64,000 nucleotides of DNA from Pseudonocardia halophobica (GTDB lineage: Bacteria; Actinomycetota; Actinomycetes; Mycobacteriales; Pseudonocardiaceae). Of the stretch, positions 32,195 through 40,614 are shown one piece after another. The notes below the pieces were generated by a model. That model had not been told where the DNA came from. It searched no databases and saw only the letters and a list, made by a program, of their open reading frames with translations. The stretch covers positions 1 through 64,000 of the forward strand of contig NZ_BSFQ01000026.1 of assembly GCF_027922425.1 (NCBI RefSeq), in the 5' to 3' direction. Within the stretch, counting starts at the first letter, position 1. Each line of letters begins with the position of its first letter. The translations under genes were made by a program, and so were the position numbers.

Positions 32195-33304
32195 GTGATC
32201 ACGACGTTCGACGACTACCCGCTCCACCAGACGGCCGAGCCGGTCGCGGTCCCCGGCACGGGCGACCGGAACTACTACGACCGGTACTTCTTCAACGGCT
32301 ACGACCCCGACGGCGGCTTCTTCTTCGCCCTCGCGCTCGGCCTCTACCCGAACCGGCGGGTGGTCGACGCGTCGTTCAGCGTGCTCCACGACGGGGTGCA
32401 GCGCTCGGTGCACTCGTCGGCGCGCGCCCCGCTCGACCGGGCCGCGGCGACGGCGGTCGGACCGATCACGGTCGAGGTGGTCGAGCCCCTGCGTGTGCTG
32501 CGGGTGCGCGTCGACGCCCCCGACCAGGCGCTCGCCGCCGACCTCGAGTTCCGGGCCCGCACGCCCGCCGTCGAGGAGCCGCGGATCATCCGGCACACCG
32601 GGGTGACCCCGACGATGGACTACACCCGGCTGACCCAGTGGGGCACGTGGGAGGGCCGGTACCGCAGCGGTGACGCCGAGCTGACCTGCACCGGCGCGCC
32701 CGGGACGCGCGACCGGTCGTGGGGCGTACGGGCGGTCGGCGAGCCGGCCGGCGGGGCGCCGCCGACCGAGCCGCCGCAGTTCTTCTGGGTATGGGCGCCG
32801 CTGCACTTCGACGACCACTGCACCCACCTCGCGCTGGTCGACGACGCCGAGGGCCGGCACGTCTACGAGAGCGCCTGCGTGGTGCCGCTGCTGCCCGGGG
32901 CCGACGAGTCGACCCCGCTCGAGCACGCCCGGACCGCCGACGTCGAGATCGAGTGGGAGCCCGGCGCCCGGCTCGCCCGGGCCGCGACGCTGCGGACCGC
33001 GGGCTGGGACGGCAAGGAGCGGACCACCCGCGTCACCCCGCTGCTCACCTTCCGGATGCGCGGCATCGGCTACTTCCACCCCGCCTGGGCCCACGGCGTG
33101 TGGCACGGCGAGCAGGAGACCGGCGGCTCCGAGTGGCGCACCGCCGACCTCGACCCGGCCGCGCCGGAGAACGTGCACGTCCAGCAGCTGGTCCGGGTGG
33201 AGAGCGACGGCCGCAGCGGGATCGGGGTGTTCGAGCACCTCGCCATCGGGCCGCACCGGCCGTCGGGCTTCACCGGCACCTTCGACGCGCCGGCCGCGCG
33301 GTGA
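32195..33304 (+). CDS. Carotenoid 1,2-hydratase (CrtC)-like lipocalin-fold protein, function unknown
   Basis: A 369-residue protein rich in alternating beta strands and Trp/Tyr, with no signal peptide. Segments such as NYYDRYFFNGYDPDGGFFFALALGLYPNRRVVDASFSV, LTQWGTWEGRYRSG, RDRSWGVRAVG and FHPAWAHGVWHGEQETGG match actinobacterial proteins related to hydroxyneurosporene synthase (two-lipocalin-domain CrtC/AttH fold). Those near terpenoid or steroid genes are uncharacterised. It starts at GTG 32195 and overlaps the phosphotransferase-like gene by 4 bp. The family assignment is tentative. Confidence 0.6.
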   Translation: MITTFDDYPLHQTAEPVAVPGTGDRNYYDRYFFNGYDPDGGFFFALALGLYPNRRVVDASFSVLHDGVQRSVHSSARAPLDRAAATAVGPITVEVVEPLRVLRVRVDAPDQALAADLEFRARTPAVEEPRIIRHTGVTPTMDYTRLTQWGTWEGRYRSGDAELTCTGAPGTRDRSWGVRAVGEPAGGAPPTEPPQFFWVWAPLHFDDHCTHLALVDDAEGRHVYESACVVPLLPGADESTPLEHARTADVEIEWEPGARLARAATLRTAGWDGKERTTRVTPLLTFRMRGIGYFHPAWAHGVWHGEQETGGSEWRTADLDPAAPENVHVQQLVRVESDGRSGIGVFEHLAIGPHRPSGFTGTFDAPAAR

Positions 33305-34362
33305 GCACCGCGGAGCTGCCCGCCCCCGTCGCCGATCCCGCGGCCGTCACGCCCGAGTGGCTGACGGGCGCGCTCGGCGGCCCGGCCGGGGTCACCACCG
33401 TGCGGGCGGAACGGATCGGGACCGGCCTGGTCGGGCAGAGCGTCCGGTTCCATCTCACCTGGGACACGCCCGGCGCCGGACCGGCGACGGTCGTCGGGAA
33501 GTTCCCGTCGCCCGACCCGAAGAGCCGCGAGCGCGGCCGCGCCGGCGGGGAGTACCGGCGCGAGGTGCGCTTCTACCAGCGCCTCGCCGCGGGCGCCGGG
33601 CTGCGGCTGCCGGCCTGCCGGCTCGCCTCGTACGACGAGGCGACCGGCGACTTCACGCTGCTGCTCGACGACCTGGCCCCGGCGCGGCAGGGCGACCAGC
33701 TCACCGGCTGCACACCGGACGAGGCGGCCGCGGTGCTGGCCGAGGCGGCCCGGCTGCACGCGGCGTACTGGGCCGACCCGCGGCTCGACGCCGAGGACTG
33801 GCTGCGCCGCCCCCACCCCGAGCGGGAGGCGACGGGTGCGCTGCTCACCCGGTTGTGGCCCGGCTTCCAGGCCGAGTACGGCCCGGACCTGCCGGCGGGC
33901 GGCGCGGAGCTCGGTGCCCGCTTCGTCGAGGCCCTGCCGGCCTGGGCCGAACGGGACACCGCCCCGCGCTGCCTCGCCCACGGGGACCTGCGCGTCGACA
34001 ACGTCCTGTTCGGCGCCGGGAGGCCGGTGGTCGTCGACTGGCAGACGGTGGGGCAGGCGAGTGCGGCCAGCGACGTGGCCTACCTGCTCGGCGCGAGCCT
34101 CACCGTCGCCGACCGGCGCGCCCACGAGGACGCCCTGCTGGCCGGCTACCACCGCGCGCTCAACGCCCACGGGGTGCGGGACTACCCGCTCGCACGGCTG
34201 CGCGAGGACCACCGCCGGGCCACCCTCTGCGGCGTCGGCATGACGATCGGGGCGTCGATGCTCGTCGGCGTGGACGACCGCGGCCGGCGGATGTTCGCGA
34301 CGATGGCCGAGCGGCACCTCACCCACGCCCTGGACCTGGGGGCGGAGGAGTTCCTGGGCTGA
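33301..34362 (+). CDS. Aminoglycoside-phosphotransferase-like (APH/EcKinase) family protein
   Basis: A 353-residue kinase-fold protein: N-lobe strands AERIGTGLVGQSVRFHLTW and ATVVGKFPS with the conserved Lys, the Brenner motif CLAHGDLRVDNVLF (catalytic Asp and Asn), and the metal-binding VVDWQTVG. Such proteins phosphorylate small hydroxylated molecules (aminoglycosides, acyl-CoA-related or ecdysteroid-like alcohols); resistance is not implied. GTG 33301 overlaps the stop of the CrtC-like gene (GTGA). The pair looks like one functional unit, possibly acting on a hydroxylated terpenoid or lipid. Confidence 0.82.
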   Translation: MSTAELPAPVADPAAVTPEWLTGALGGPAGVTTVRAERIGTGLVGQSVRFHLTWDTPGAGPATVVGKFPSPDPKSRERGRAGGEYRREVRFYQRLAAGAGLRLPACRLASYDEATGDFTLLLDDLAPARQGDQLTGCTPDEAAAVLAEAARLHAAYWADPRLDAEDWLRRPHPEREATGALLTRLWPGFQAEYGPDLPAGGAELGARFVEALPAWAERDTAPRCLAHGDLRVDNVLFGAGRPVVVDWQTVGQASAASDVAYLLGASLTVADRRAHEDALLAGYHRALNAHGVRDYPLARLREDHRRATLCGVGMTIGASMLVGVDDRGRRMFATMAERHLTHALDLGAEEFLG

Positions 34363-34440
34363 CCGGGGCAGAGCAGGCCGGGCGCCGAGCTCCGCTCGGG
34401 AGGGGGCGCCCGACGGGCACGGCACGACACGTCCGACCGG

Positions 34441-34500
34441 CGTAGGCAGATGTACGTACGGTCATCGCCCGTCGCCGGGGCTAGCGTTGTGCGCCGGGCC
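34441..34500 (+). promoter_or_regulatory. Promoter element A, shared with 39170-39229
   Basis: Within the 361-bp gap 34363-34723, which holds no gene, this 60-bp block is nearly duplicated at 39170-39229. Common features are ATGTACGTACGGTCAT, a 16-bp partly conserved interval, and CTAGC-x-TTGTGC. A GTCAT-type -35 and a TAGCGT -10 are readable. It would leave a long (about 220 nt) leader before the dioxygenase fusion. The remaining gap sequence shows no feature. Confidence 0.65.
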
Positions 34501-34723
34501 ACCTGCGGCGGCTCGACGGATCCCGAAACCATGCGCACGCGCTGCACCGGCGATGACGGGCCGACGACCCACGCCCGAGCGGGTCACCTCGTCGGTCCGT
34601 GCGCCGCGGTCGCGGCGGCCGCCCCACCGCGGTGCTCCGGAAGCTCGACGTCACCGACCGGTATCAGGCGAAAACGGGTTCGCCTCCCACCGGGAGACGG
34701 GCTCCGACCGGAAGGACCGCGAC

Positions 34724-37489
34724 ATGGACGTCACGAGAACGAGCCGGTACGAACGGTACGACGGTGGCTCCCCGGCGGCCGAGATCCCGATCTTCGAGGC
34801 GATGGCCCGGGAGATCATGCGGGTCCAGGAGCGGAACAGGCGGCGGGCCGGCCTCCGGTCGGTCCGCCGGGCCTTCCACGCCCGCCCGCTGCTGGGTGTC
34901 GAGGACGCCCGCCTGGAGGTCGGGCCGGCTCTCGGCCCCGACCTCCGGCAGGGCTGCTTCGTCCCGGGCGCCACGCTGCCGGTCACGGTGCGGCTCTCCG
35001 CCGCGAGCGGGATGCCGCGCCCCGACACCGAACCGGATCTGTACGGCCTGGCCGTACGGGTGCACGCGGACGGGGTGAGCCACGACCTGCTCATGACCAA
35101 CTTCGAGGTCTCGCCGGCGGCGAACGCGCGCGAGTTCGTGGCGATGGCCGTCGCGACGGCCGGCCGGACCTCGCGGGCCGGGAGGCTCGTCGGGCTCCTC
35201 ACGAGGCTGCCGCTGCGGGTCGGGCCGCGGGCGACGCTGCGCATCGTGCGGAACCTCGCGAGATCGGCCAGAACGGTGGACAGCCTCGCGGAGGAGACGT
35301 ACTGGTCGCGCGGGGCAATCCTCTGGGGCACCGCCGGCCCGGTCCGGTACCGGCTCCGACCGCTCGTCACCCCCGCTGCGGCGAAGGTCGACGGTGCGAG
35401 CCGGCTGCGAGGAGACCTCGCCCGGCGGCTGAGCGCCGGCGAGGTGGTGTTCGCGTTCGAGGTGCAGCGGTTCGTCTCGGAGCGACGGACCCCGGTCGAG
35501 GACACGGCGAAGCGCTGGGACGCACCGTGGGAACCGGTCGCCCGGCTCGTGCTGCCGCAGCGGGAGTGCGCGAGCGCGGAGTCGGTGCTCGCCGAGCACC
35601 GCGTCGAACGTCTCGCCTTCAACCCGTGGAACACCACGGACGACTTCCGGCCCCTCGGGAACCTCAACCGGGCTCGCCGGGCGGCGTACGAGGCGAGCAG
35701 CGCCTGTCGCTCGGCGGAGCGGTACCCCGAGGACGAGCCCCGCAGGCAGGCCCTCGCCGCCGCGGCGGCGGGCACGGTGTTCCGCGTGGTGGACCGGGTC
35801 CGTCCGTGGCACGCGCTTCCGACGCCGCTCGCGCTGCTGAACCTCTCCCTCATGCGGCGGCGGCTGCGGCAGCACAACCTGATCGATCCGGCGCGGCCGG
35901 ACTCGGTGGAGGTGCGGTCGCCGGCGACCCCGTCCGCGGAGGCCCGTACGGGGCGGACCTACACCGGGCGGGACAACGACCTGTCCGAGCCCGCGATGGG
36001 TTCGGTGGGCACGGTGTTCGGCCGGAACATGGCGAACGGGCCGACGGTGCTCGGATCGCCCGACCCGATCTCGGTGGCCGACCGGCTGATGACGCGCGGA
36101 CGCTTCATCCCCGCACCGTCGCTGAACGTCCTCGCCGCCGCGTGGATCCAGTTCCAGGTCCACGACTGGGTCAACCACCGGCGCAGGCCCCTCGCGGACG
36201 ACCCGATCAGGCTTCCCCTCCCTCCCGGCCGGCCGTGGCGGAACCGCCCCGGTGACGGCCCGCCCGATCGCGAGATGCTGATCGCCCGGGACGCGGACGC
36301 CGGGATCAACGCGACCTCGCACTGGTGGGACGGCTCGGAGGTCTACGGCGCGGACGAGGAGCGCGCCCGCGAGCTGCGGGAGGACAAGGGCCGGGGTGCG
36401 CGCCTGGTCCTCGACGGGGGTCACCTGCCGCTCGATCGCGGCCTCCCGCTGACCGGCTTCTCGGACAGTTGGTGGCTCGGGCTCAGCATCGTGCAGACGC
36501 TCTTCGCCCGTGAGCACAACGCCGTGTGCGATGCGCTCGAACAGGAGTACCCCGGCCTCGGGCCCGAGCGCACGTACCAGACCGCCCGCCTGGTGGTGTC
36601 CGCACTCATCGCGAAGATCCACACCGTGGAGTGGACCCCGGCCATCCTCGCGACCGAGGTGATCGACCAGGCGCTGAACGTGAACTGGCGGGGCGCGCAG
36701 AGCCATCTGCTCACCCGGTTCGGACTGCGGCTGCTCGATCCCCGTGCGGTCCACGGCATCCCCGGCTCGTCGCCCGGGCACGACGGGGTGCCGTTCGCGC
36801 TCACGGAGGAGTTCGTCACCGTCTACCGCATGCATCCCCTCATCCCGGACGACTACGTGTTCCTCGACCACGCGTCCGGCCGGGAGCGGGAACGTGCGGA
36901 GTTCCTGGACATCCACGGGCTCGGCGCCGAGAAGATGCACCGCCGGATCGGGCTGCCGGACGCGGTGTTCTCCTTCGGCAAGGCGAGCCCGGGGGCGGTC
37001 TCCCTGCACAACTTCCCGAACGCGCTGCGGGCGTTCGAGCGGGACGGGGAGATGGTGGATCTCGCGGTGGTCGACATCCTCCGCACCCGGACCCGCGGGG
37101 TTCCCCGGTACAACGAGTTCCGCGCCGCCCTGCACATGCCTCCGGTGCGCAGCTTCGCCGAGCTGACGGACGACCCGTCGACCCGGGCCACGCTCGCCGA
37201 GCTGTACGGCGAGGTGGACCGGGTGGACACCGTCGTCGGGCTGCTGGCCGAGCAGCCCCCGGCCGGCTTCGGCTTCAGCGACACGGCGTTCCGCATCTTC
37301 CTCCTCATGGCGTCCCGACGGCTCCAGAGCGACCGGTTCCTCACGGTGGACTACCGGCCGGAGATCTACACCGAGCTCGGCCTGGACTGGGTGGAGCGGG
37401 GCGGCATGGCGGACGTGATCCGGCGGCACTGCCCGGAGCTGTCCGGCACCGTGCCGGAGGGAAGGTCGGTGTTCGCCCCGTGGTCGTGA
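34724..37489 (+). CDS. Fusion of a catalase-like haem domain with a fatty acid alpha-dioxygenase
   Basis: A 921-residue two-domain haem protein. Residues about 25-370 resemble small catalase-related proteins: FHARPLLGVEDARLEV distal region, VRLSAASG, DLLMTNFEVSPAANAREF, and PLGNLNRARRAAYEAS with an RxxxY proximal pattern. Residues about 415-915 match plant-type alpha-dioxygenases: WIQFQVHDWVNH with distal His480, HWWDGSEVYG, FAREHNAVCDAL, AKIHTVEWT, the VYRMH motif with radical Tyr701 and proximal His704, VPRYNEFR, and FLLMASRRLQSDRF. The dioxygenase would make 2-hydroperoxy fatty acids, and the catalase-like part could convert or dismutate them. ATG 34724 is the chosen start; the frame is open to 34487 but that part is not protein-like. 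Confidence 0.9.
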   Translation: MDVTRTSRYERYDGGSPAAEIPIFEAMAREIMRVQERNRRRAGLRSVRRAFHARPLLGVEDARLEVGPALGPDLRQGCFVPGATLPVTVRLSAASGMPRPDTEPDLYGLAVRVHADGVSHDLLMTNFEVSPAANAREFVAMAVATAGRTSRAGRLVGLLTRLPLRVGPRATLRIVRNLARSARTVDSLAEETYWSRGAILWGTAGPVRYRLRPLVTPAAAKVDGASRLRGDLARRLSAGEVVFAFEVQRFVSERRTPVEDTAKRWDAPWEPVARLVLPQRECASAESVLAEHRVERLAFNPWNTTDDFRPLGNLNRARRAAYEASSACRSAERYPEDEPRRQALAAAAAGTVFRVVDRVRPWHALPTPLALLNLSLMRRRLRQHNLIDPARPDSVEVRSPATPSAEARTGRTYTGRDNDLSEPAMGSVGTVFGRNMANGPTVLGSPDPISVADRLMTRGRFIPAPSLNVLAAAWIQFQVHDWVNHRRRPLADDPIRLPLPPGRPWRNRPGDGPPDREMLIARDADAGINATSHWWDGSEVYGADEERARELREDKGRGARLVLDGGHLPLDRGLPLTGFSDSWWLGLSIVQTLFAREHNAVCDALEQEYPGLGPERTYQTARLVVSALIAKIHTVEWTPAILATEVIDQALNVNWRGAQSHLLTRFGLRLLDPRAVHGIPGSSPGHDGVPFALTEEFVTVYRMHPLIPDDYVFLDHASGRERERAEFLDIHGLGAEKMHRRIGLPDAVFSFGKASPGAVSLHNFPNALRAFERDGEMVDLAVVDILRTRTRGVPRYNEFRAALHMPPVRSFAELTDDPSTRATLAELYGEVDRVDTVVGLLAEQPPAGFGFSDTAFRIFLLMASRRLQSDRFLTVDYRPEIYTELGLDWVERGGMADVIRRHCPELSGTVPEGRSVFAPWS

Positions 37490-37496
37490 GCACGTC

Positions 37497-38090
37497 TCAC
37501 ACCGCCCGGTACCGCAGGACGGCCGTCGTGGCCCCGAGCCGGGCCAGTCCACGTGCCCGGGTCGGTCCGATGCTGCCGACGGGCATGCCCAGCCGCCGCC
37601 CGATCTGCCGGTAGGTCAGGTCGGGCTCGGCCGCCAGGAGGGCCAGGAGTTCCCGCTGGACGGGCGGCAACTCGGCGAGTCCGTGGCGCACGGCTTCCGC
37701 CGCCTCGGCCCGGAGCAGGGCGTCGTCGGGATCCGGATGGTCCGCCGGCGCCTCGGTGCCCGGCTCGTCGAGCGGGACCATCCGGAGGCGGCCGCGCAGG
37801 GTACGGAGGCATTCGTGGCGGGTCGTCGTCGCGATCCACCCCGGCAGCGCCCGGGGCTCGCGGATCGACGCCAGGTTCTCCCAGAGCCGCAGCCAGACCA
37901 TCTGGGCGACGTCCTGGGTGTCGCGCTCGTCGAGCCGGAAGCCCCGGGCGACGCGGTGCACCACCGGGCCGTAGCGTTCGACCAGGGCGCGCCAGGCACC
38001 CTCGTCACCGGCTGCGGCGGCGATCACCACGGTGCGGACATCCGGGCCCGGCGCGGGATGACCCGGCGGGTATTCGTCACGTGGGGGCAT
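37497..38090 (-). CDS. ECF-type RNA polymerase sigma factor
   Basis: A 197-residue sigma-70 family protein. Region 2 is WRALVERYGPVVHRVARGFRLDERDTQDVAQMVWLRLWENL, containing the -10 recognition helix. Region 4 is LPPVQRELLALLAAEPDLTYRQIGRRLGMPVGSIGPTRARGLARL, containing the -35-binding helix-turn-helix. No region 3 or cognate anti-sigma factor gene is visible. It converges on the dioxygenase gene (7-bp gap) and lies between the two copies of the shared promoter element, so it is a candidate to drive them. Confidence 0.9.
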   Translation of the reverse strand: MPPRDEYPPGHPAPGPDVRTVVIAAAAGDEGAWRALVERYGPVVHRVARGFRLDERDTQDVAQMVWLRLWENLASIREPRALPGWIATTTRHECLRTLRGRLRMVPLDEPGTEAPADHPDPDDALLRAEAAEAVRHGLAELPPVQRELLALLAAEPDLTYRQIGRRLGMPVGSIGPTRARGLARLGATTAVLRYRAV

Positions 38091-38233
38091 CGGGTTGCCC
38101 TTCTCAGGTGCCGGAAGTGCTGGTCAGCACCACTTTCGGAGCCCCGGCAGGAGCACGTCCAAGCCCTTTCGGGAGCGGGGGCGAGACCGCTCGTGCGTAC
38201 GCGGAGCCACGAGACCGTGCGGTCGAGCCTGGT

Positions 38234-38251
38234 ACCTCCAGACCTGGAGGT
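38234..38251. promoter_or_regulatory. Inverted-repeat operator upstream of the TetR-like gene
   Basis: ACCTCCAGACCTGGAGGT: perfect 8-bp arms (ACCTCCAG/CTGGAGGT) around a 2-bp centre. A third half-site CTGGAGGT lies at 38258-38265. A TACGCT hexamer (38254-38259) between them is a likely -10. The arrangement is that expected of an autoregulated TetR-family gene, whose ATG is 44 bp further on. Confidence 0.75.
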
Positions 38252-38294
38252 CCTACGCTGGAGGTGGCGGTCCGGAGGTTCGGGCGAGGAGACG

Positions 38295-39107
38295 ATGCAG
38301 CGGGACGAGGACCTGTCGACCATCCTGTCCAACGTCGCGGCGGACGCCCGCCCGACGACCCGGACCAAGATCGCGAACAGTCCGGAGACCAGGGCGTTCC
38401 TCGAGATCGGCCTGCACCTGCTGCGGGACGACCTCCTGGACCACCGCGGCCCCGACATGCTCGACGAGCACGACGCCGGCACCCGGCTCTTCGCCGGGCT
38501 CTCCCAGGCGCGGCTGATCGAGCGCGCGGACCGGATCGCCGCGGGCGAGGACCGCCCCACGATGCTCACGGTCGGGATGTTCCGGGACCGGTGGCGCTAC
38601 AAGAGCCGCTACACCGAGGACCTGATCGCCTACCTCATGCGGCCGTCGCTCACGGAGAGGACGATGAACGAGTTGCGGGAGGCGGCGCTGAATCTGCCCG
38701 CCGGCCTGCCGTTCCCCCAGCTCGCACGCTATCTCGCGGACGCGGTGATGAGCGCGACGATGCGGGATCCGCTGTGGAGTCTGCAGACCATCGTCTGGGT
38801 CGCGTTGCCCAACCATCCACGGGTACAGCGCTATCTGAAGGCCCGGTACGAGCAGTGGATCGCCGCGTGGGCGTCGACCTACGAGCAGCTGGCGGCCCGG
38901 TACGACCTGCGACTGCGCCCCGGCGTGACCTGGCTCGACGTGGCCGAGATGTTCAACGCCGTCGCGGACGGAGCGAGGGTGCGGGGCATGGCGATGGGTG
39001 CGGTGGCGAGCCTCTCGTCCGGCGACAGCGTGGTCGTGGGAGCGATCCGCGCGATGATGCCCACGCTCTTCCTCAACGCGGAAAACCTCGCCGATCCCGG
39101 TTCGTGA
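38295..39107 (+). CDS. TetR-like transcriptional regulator
   Basis: A 270-residue, mainly helical protein. A TetR-type N-terminal helix-turn-helix can be read in LIERADRIAAGEDRPTMLTVGMFRDRWRYKSRYTEDLIAYLM (about 75-115), but it is preceded by about 70 unusual residues. The remainder (FPQLARYLADAVMSATMRDPLWSLQTIVWVAL...YEQWIAAWASTYEQLAARYDLRLRPGVTWLDVAEMFNAVADGARVRGM) has the TetR C-terminal bundle pattern. The palindromic operator just upstream supports a DNA-binding autoregulator. The HTH is degenerate by eye, hence moderate confidence in the family. Confidence 0.65.
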   Translation: MQRDEDLSTILSNVAADARPTTRTKIANSPETRAFLEIGLHLLRDDLLDHRGPDMLDEHDAGTRLFAGLSQARLIERADRIAAGEDRPTMLTVGMFRDRWRYKSRYTEDLIAYLMRPSLTERTMNELREAALNLPAGLPFPQLARYLADAVMSATMRDPLWSLQTIVWVALPNHPRVQRYLKARYEQWIAAWASTYEQLAARYDLRLRPGVTWLDVAEMFNAVADGARVRGMAMGAVASLSSGDSVVVGAIRAMMPTLFLNAENLADPGS

Positions 39108-39169
39108 CGGATCTCGAAATACGCGGCACAATCAACGAGCCGACTGCCTCGACGAGCGCTTCCGATCGG

Positions 39170-39229
39170 CCTAAGCACATGTACGTACGGTCATTGATCG
39201 GGCCGAGGTCTAGCCTTGTGCACTGAGCC
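39170..39229 (+). promoter_or_regulatory. Promoter element B, shared with 34441-34500
   Basis: The second copy of the 60-bp block (ATGTACGTACGGTCAT ... CTAGCCTTGTGC). It ends 16 bp before the start of the secreted protein, whose ribosome site AAAGGAGG follows at about 39233-39240, so the transcript would have a normal short leader. The CTAGC part is the likely -10 region and GGTCAT the -35. Confidence 0.65.
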
Positions 39230-39245
39230 ATGAAAGGAGGCGGCG

Positions 39246-39827
39246 ATGAGTGCACAGGGCGAGTTCCTCCATCATTCCCACGGATCGAGGACGGGGCGTT
39301 CGCGCGCGGTGGCCACTCGGAGGGTTCTCGGCCCGCTGACCGTTGCCCTGATCGGCGCCTCCGCCTGGGCCACCGCCGGCCTCGTGGCGAGCCCCCTGGC
39401 GCAACAAGACGTGAAGCTCGCGGCAGCGGTCACACCCGCTGCGATGCAAGGGAGTTGCTCGGCGGGCTGGAAGATGATGAGCATTCCCGAGATGTTGCGC
39501 ATGATCGAGCCACCGGCCACGCCCGACAACGTCAGGGCCACCGACGCGAACCGCGACAATTACCTGTGTGCCAGCCTCTCCGCCAACGGATTCCATGTGA
39601 CGCGCTTCGTCGACAACGTGCGCACGACCAGTAGCGGGTCAGGGTGCAGCGGCGGCATGGATAACAACGGTATGCCGACGGGATGCAACGGAGACGGGAT
39701 GAAGACGAAGGACAAGACTGGAGACGGAGACGACCCGACGCATCCGAGTGGTGGTGGAGACACCGGTCAGAGCGGGAAACCCGATCACGGCAACACAGGC
39801 TCGACCCATAGAAGTAAGTCGAGCTGA
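39246..39827 (+). CDS. Secreted hypothetical protein with low-complexity tail
   Basis: A 193-residue protein with an N-terminal export signal: basic region with a twin Arg (ATRRVLGPLTVALIGASAWA), a hydrophobic core, then a cleavage-like ASPLAQQ. The mature part has one conserved-looking module (ATDANRDNYLCASLSANG, with Cys) and ends in a Gly/Asp/Ser/Lys-rich disordered tail from about residue 130. A perfect AAAGGAGG lies upstream. Base composition is visibly less GC-rich than the flanks, suggesting transfer. No family is recognised; the D-x-N-x-D..C pattern recalls small calcium-binding-like secreted actinobacterial proteins. Confidence 0.65.
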   Translation: MSAQGEFLHHSHGSRTGRSRAVATRRVLGPLTVALIGASAWATAGLVASPLAQQDVKLAAAVTPAAMQGSCSAGWKMMSIPEMLRMIEPPATPDNVRATDANRDNYLCASLSANGFHVTRFVDNVRTTSSGSGCSGGMDNNGMPTGCNGDGMKTKDKTGDGDDPTHPSGGGDTGQSGKPDHGNTGSTHRSKSS

Positions 39828-39857
39828 ACCACTGGCGCAGGGTCTTCGCCGAGTCGT

Positions 39858-40394
39858 TCAGCGGCCGTCTCGCTCTGCGAGATGGCGGAGCACCGTGGTG
39901 GTCTTGGTGTTCTGCATGGGGTCGATCTGCAAGCCCCCCTTCCGGACGCGCTGCTCCAGGTCCTTCAGCGCGCCCTCGGGGTCGTCGGCCACCCGGATCG
40001 ACACCTCGAGGAAGCGCACGTCCTCGTCGACCTCCCAGAGCTCGGCCGCGACGTCACCGTCGTCGTCGGGATCCCACTTGCGTGCCTTGATCGGGCCCAG
40101 CAGCTCGACCGCGTGGAGTGGAAGCAGCAGTTCGCCCGCCAACGCCCGCTGCTCGTCGGACAGGAGACGCTCGACGAACGGGTCCGGATCCTTGAGCTCG
40201 TCGAGCGTCTCGTCGTCGAGCATTCCGTCGAGGGAAGCGGACACCAGGCGCCGGTCCCCCGACCAGCCACCCTCGACCTTCGCGAGCTCACCGAGGCTTG
40301 ATCTCGACAGTGTCGGGTTTTGTCGACCCGCCCGGCCGACCAGCGCGCTCACCCATTGATCCAGCCCTTCCGAGAGAACACGACGTCGACCCAA
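39858..40394 (-). CDS. Hypothetical protein
   Basis: A 178-residue, strongly charged protein (many Asp/Glu/Arg), without signal peptide or membrane helix. A readable pattern is LHAVELLGPIKARKWDPDDDGDVAAELWEVDEDVRFLEVSIRVADDPEGALKDLEQRVRKGGLQIDPMQNTKTTTVLRHLA, an alpha/beta domain with a repeated strand-helix layout. The start is uncertain (TTG 40394, weak ribosome site); a later start is possible. It lies on the opposite strand to, and 220 bp from, the nuclease gene, in a less GC-rich stretch. I do not recognise the family. Confidence 0.55.
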   Translation of the reverse strand: MGRRRVLSEGLDQWVSALVGRAGRQNPTLSRSSLGELAKVEGGWSGDRRLVSASLDGMLDDETLDELKDPDPFVERLLSDEQRALAGELLLPLHAVELLGPIKARKWDPDDDGDVAAELWEVDEDVRFLEVSIRVADDPEGALKDLEQRVRKGGLQIDPMQNTKTTTVLRHLAERDGR

Positions 40395-40614
40395 GAATCG
40401 CCCTCAGGTGCGCCACGACGTCAATACGTAGACGTGCGTACAGGCGACACCTCGAGAGCCGGACACAATGAATCGAGAAGTCCGCGTCACGGATCGTCAA
40501 TGACGAGGCGGGTCCCGCACGAGGAGAACGACGGTGCAGCATGCTGTCTATTGGCATGAACAGATATGGGTGCGGTCAGCACACTGATGCCCCTACCGGA
40601 GCAGGGTCTTCCCG

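Noticed and set aside
33301..34362. Aminoglycoside resistance gene
   Set aside because: The fold family is broad; coupling to a CrtC-like gene and a P450 argues for a metabolic substrate, and no specific resistance-family signature is visible.
34487..34723. Possible 79-residue N-terminal extension of the dioxygenase fusion
   Set aside because: The translated stretch is Arg/Pro-rich without family similarity, overlaps the shared promoter block, and ATG 34724 gives a normal protein start.
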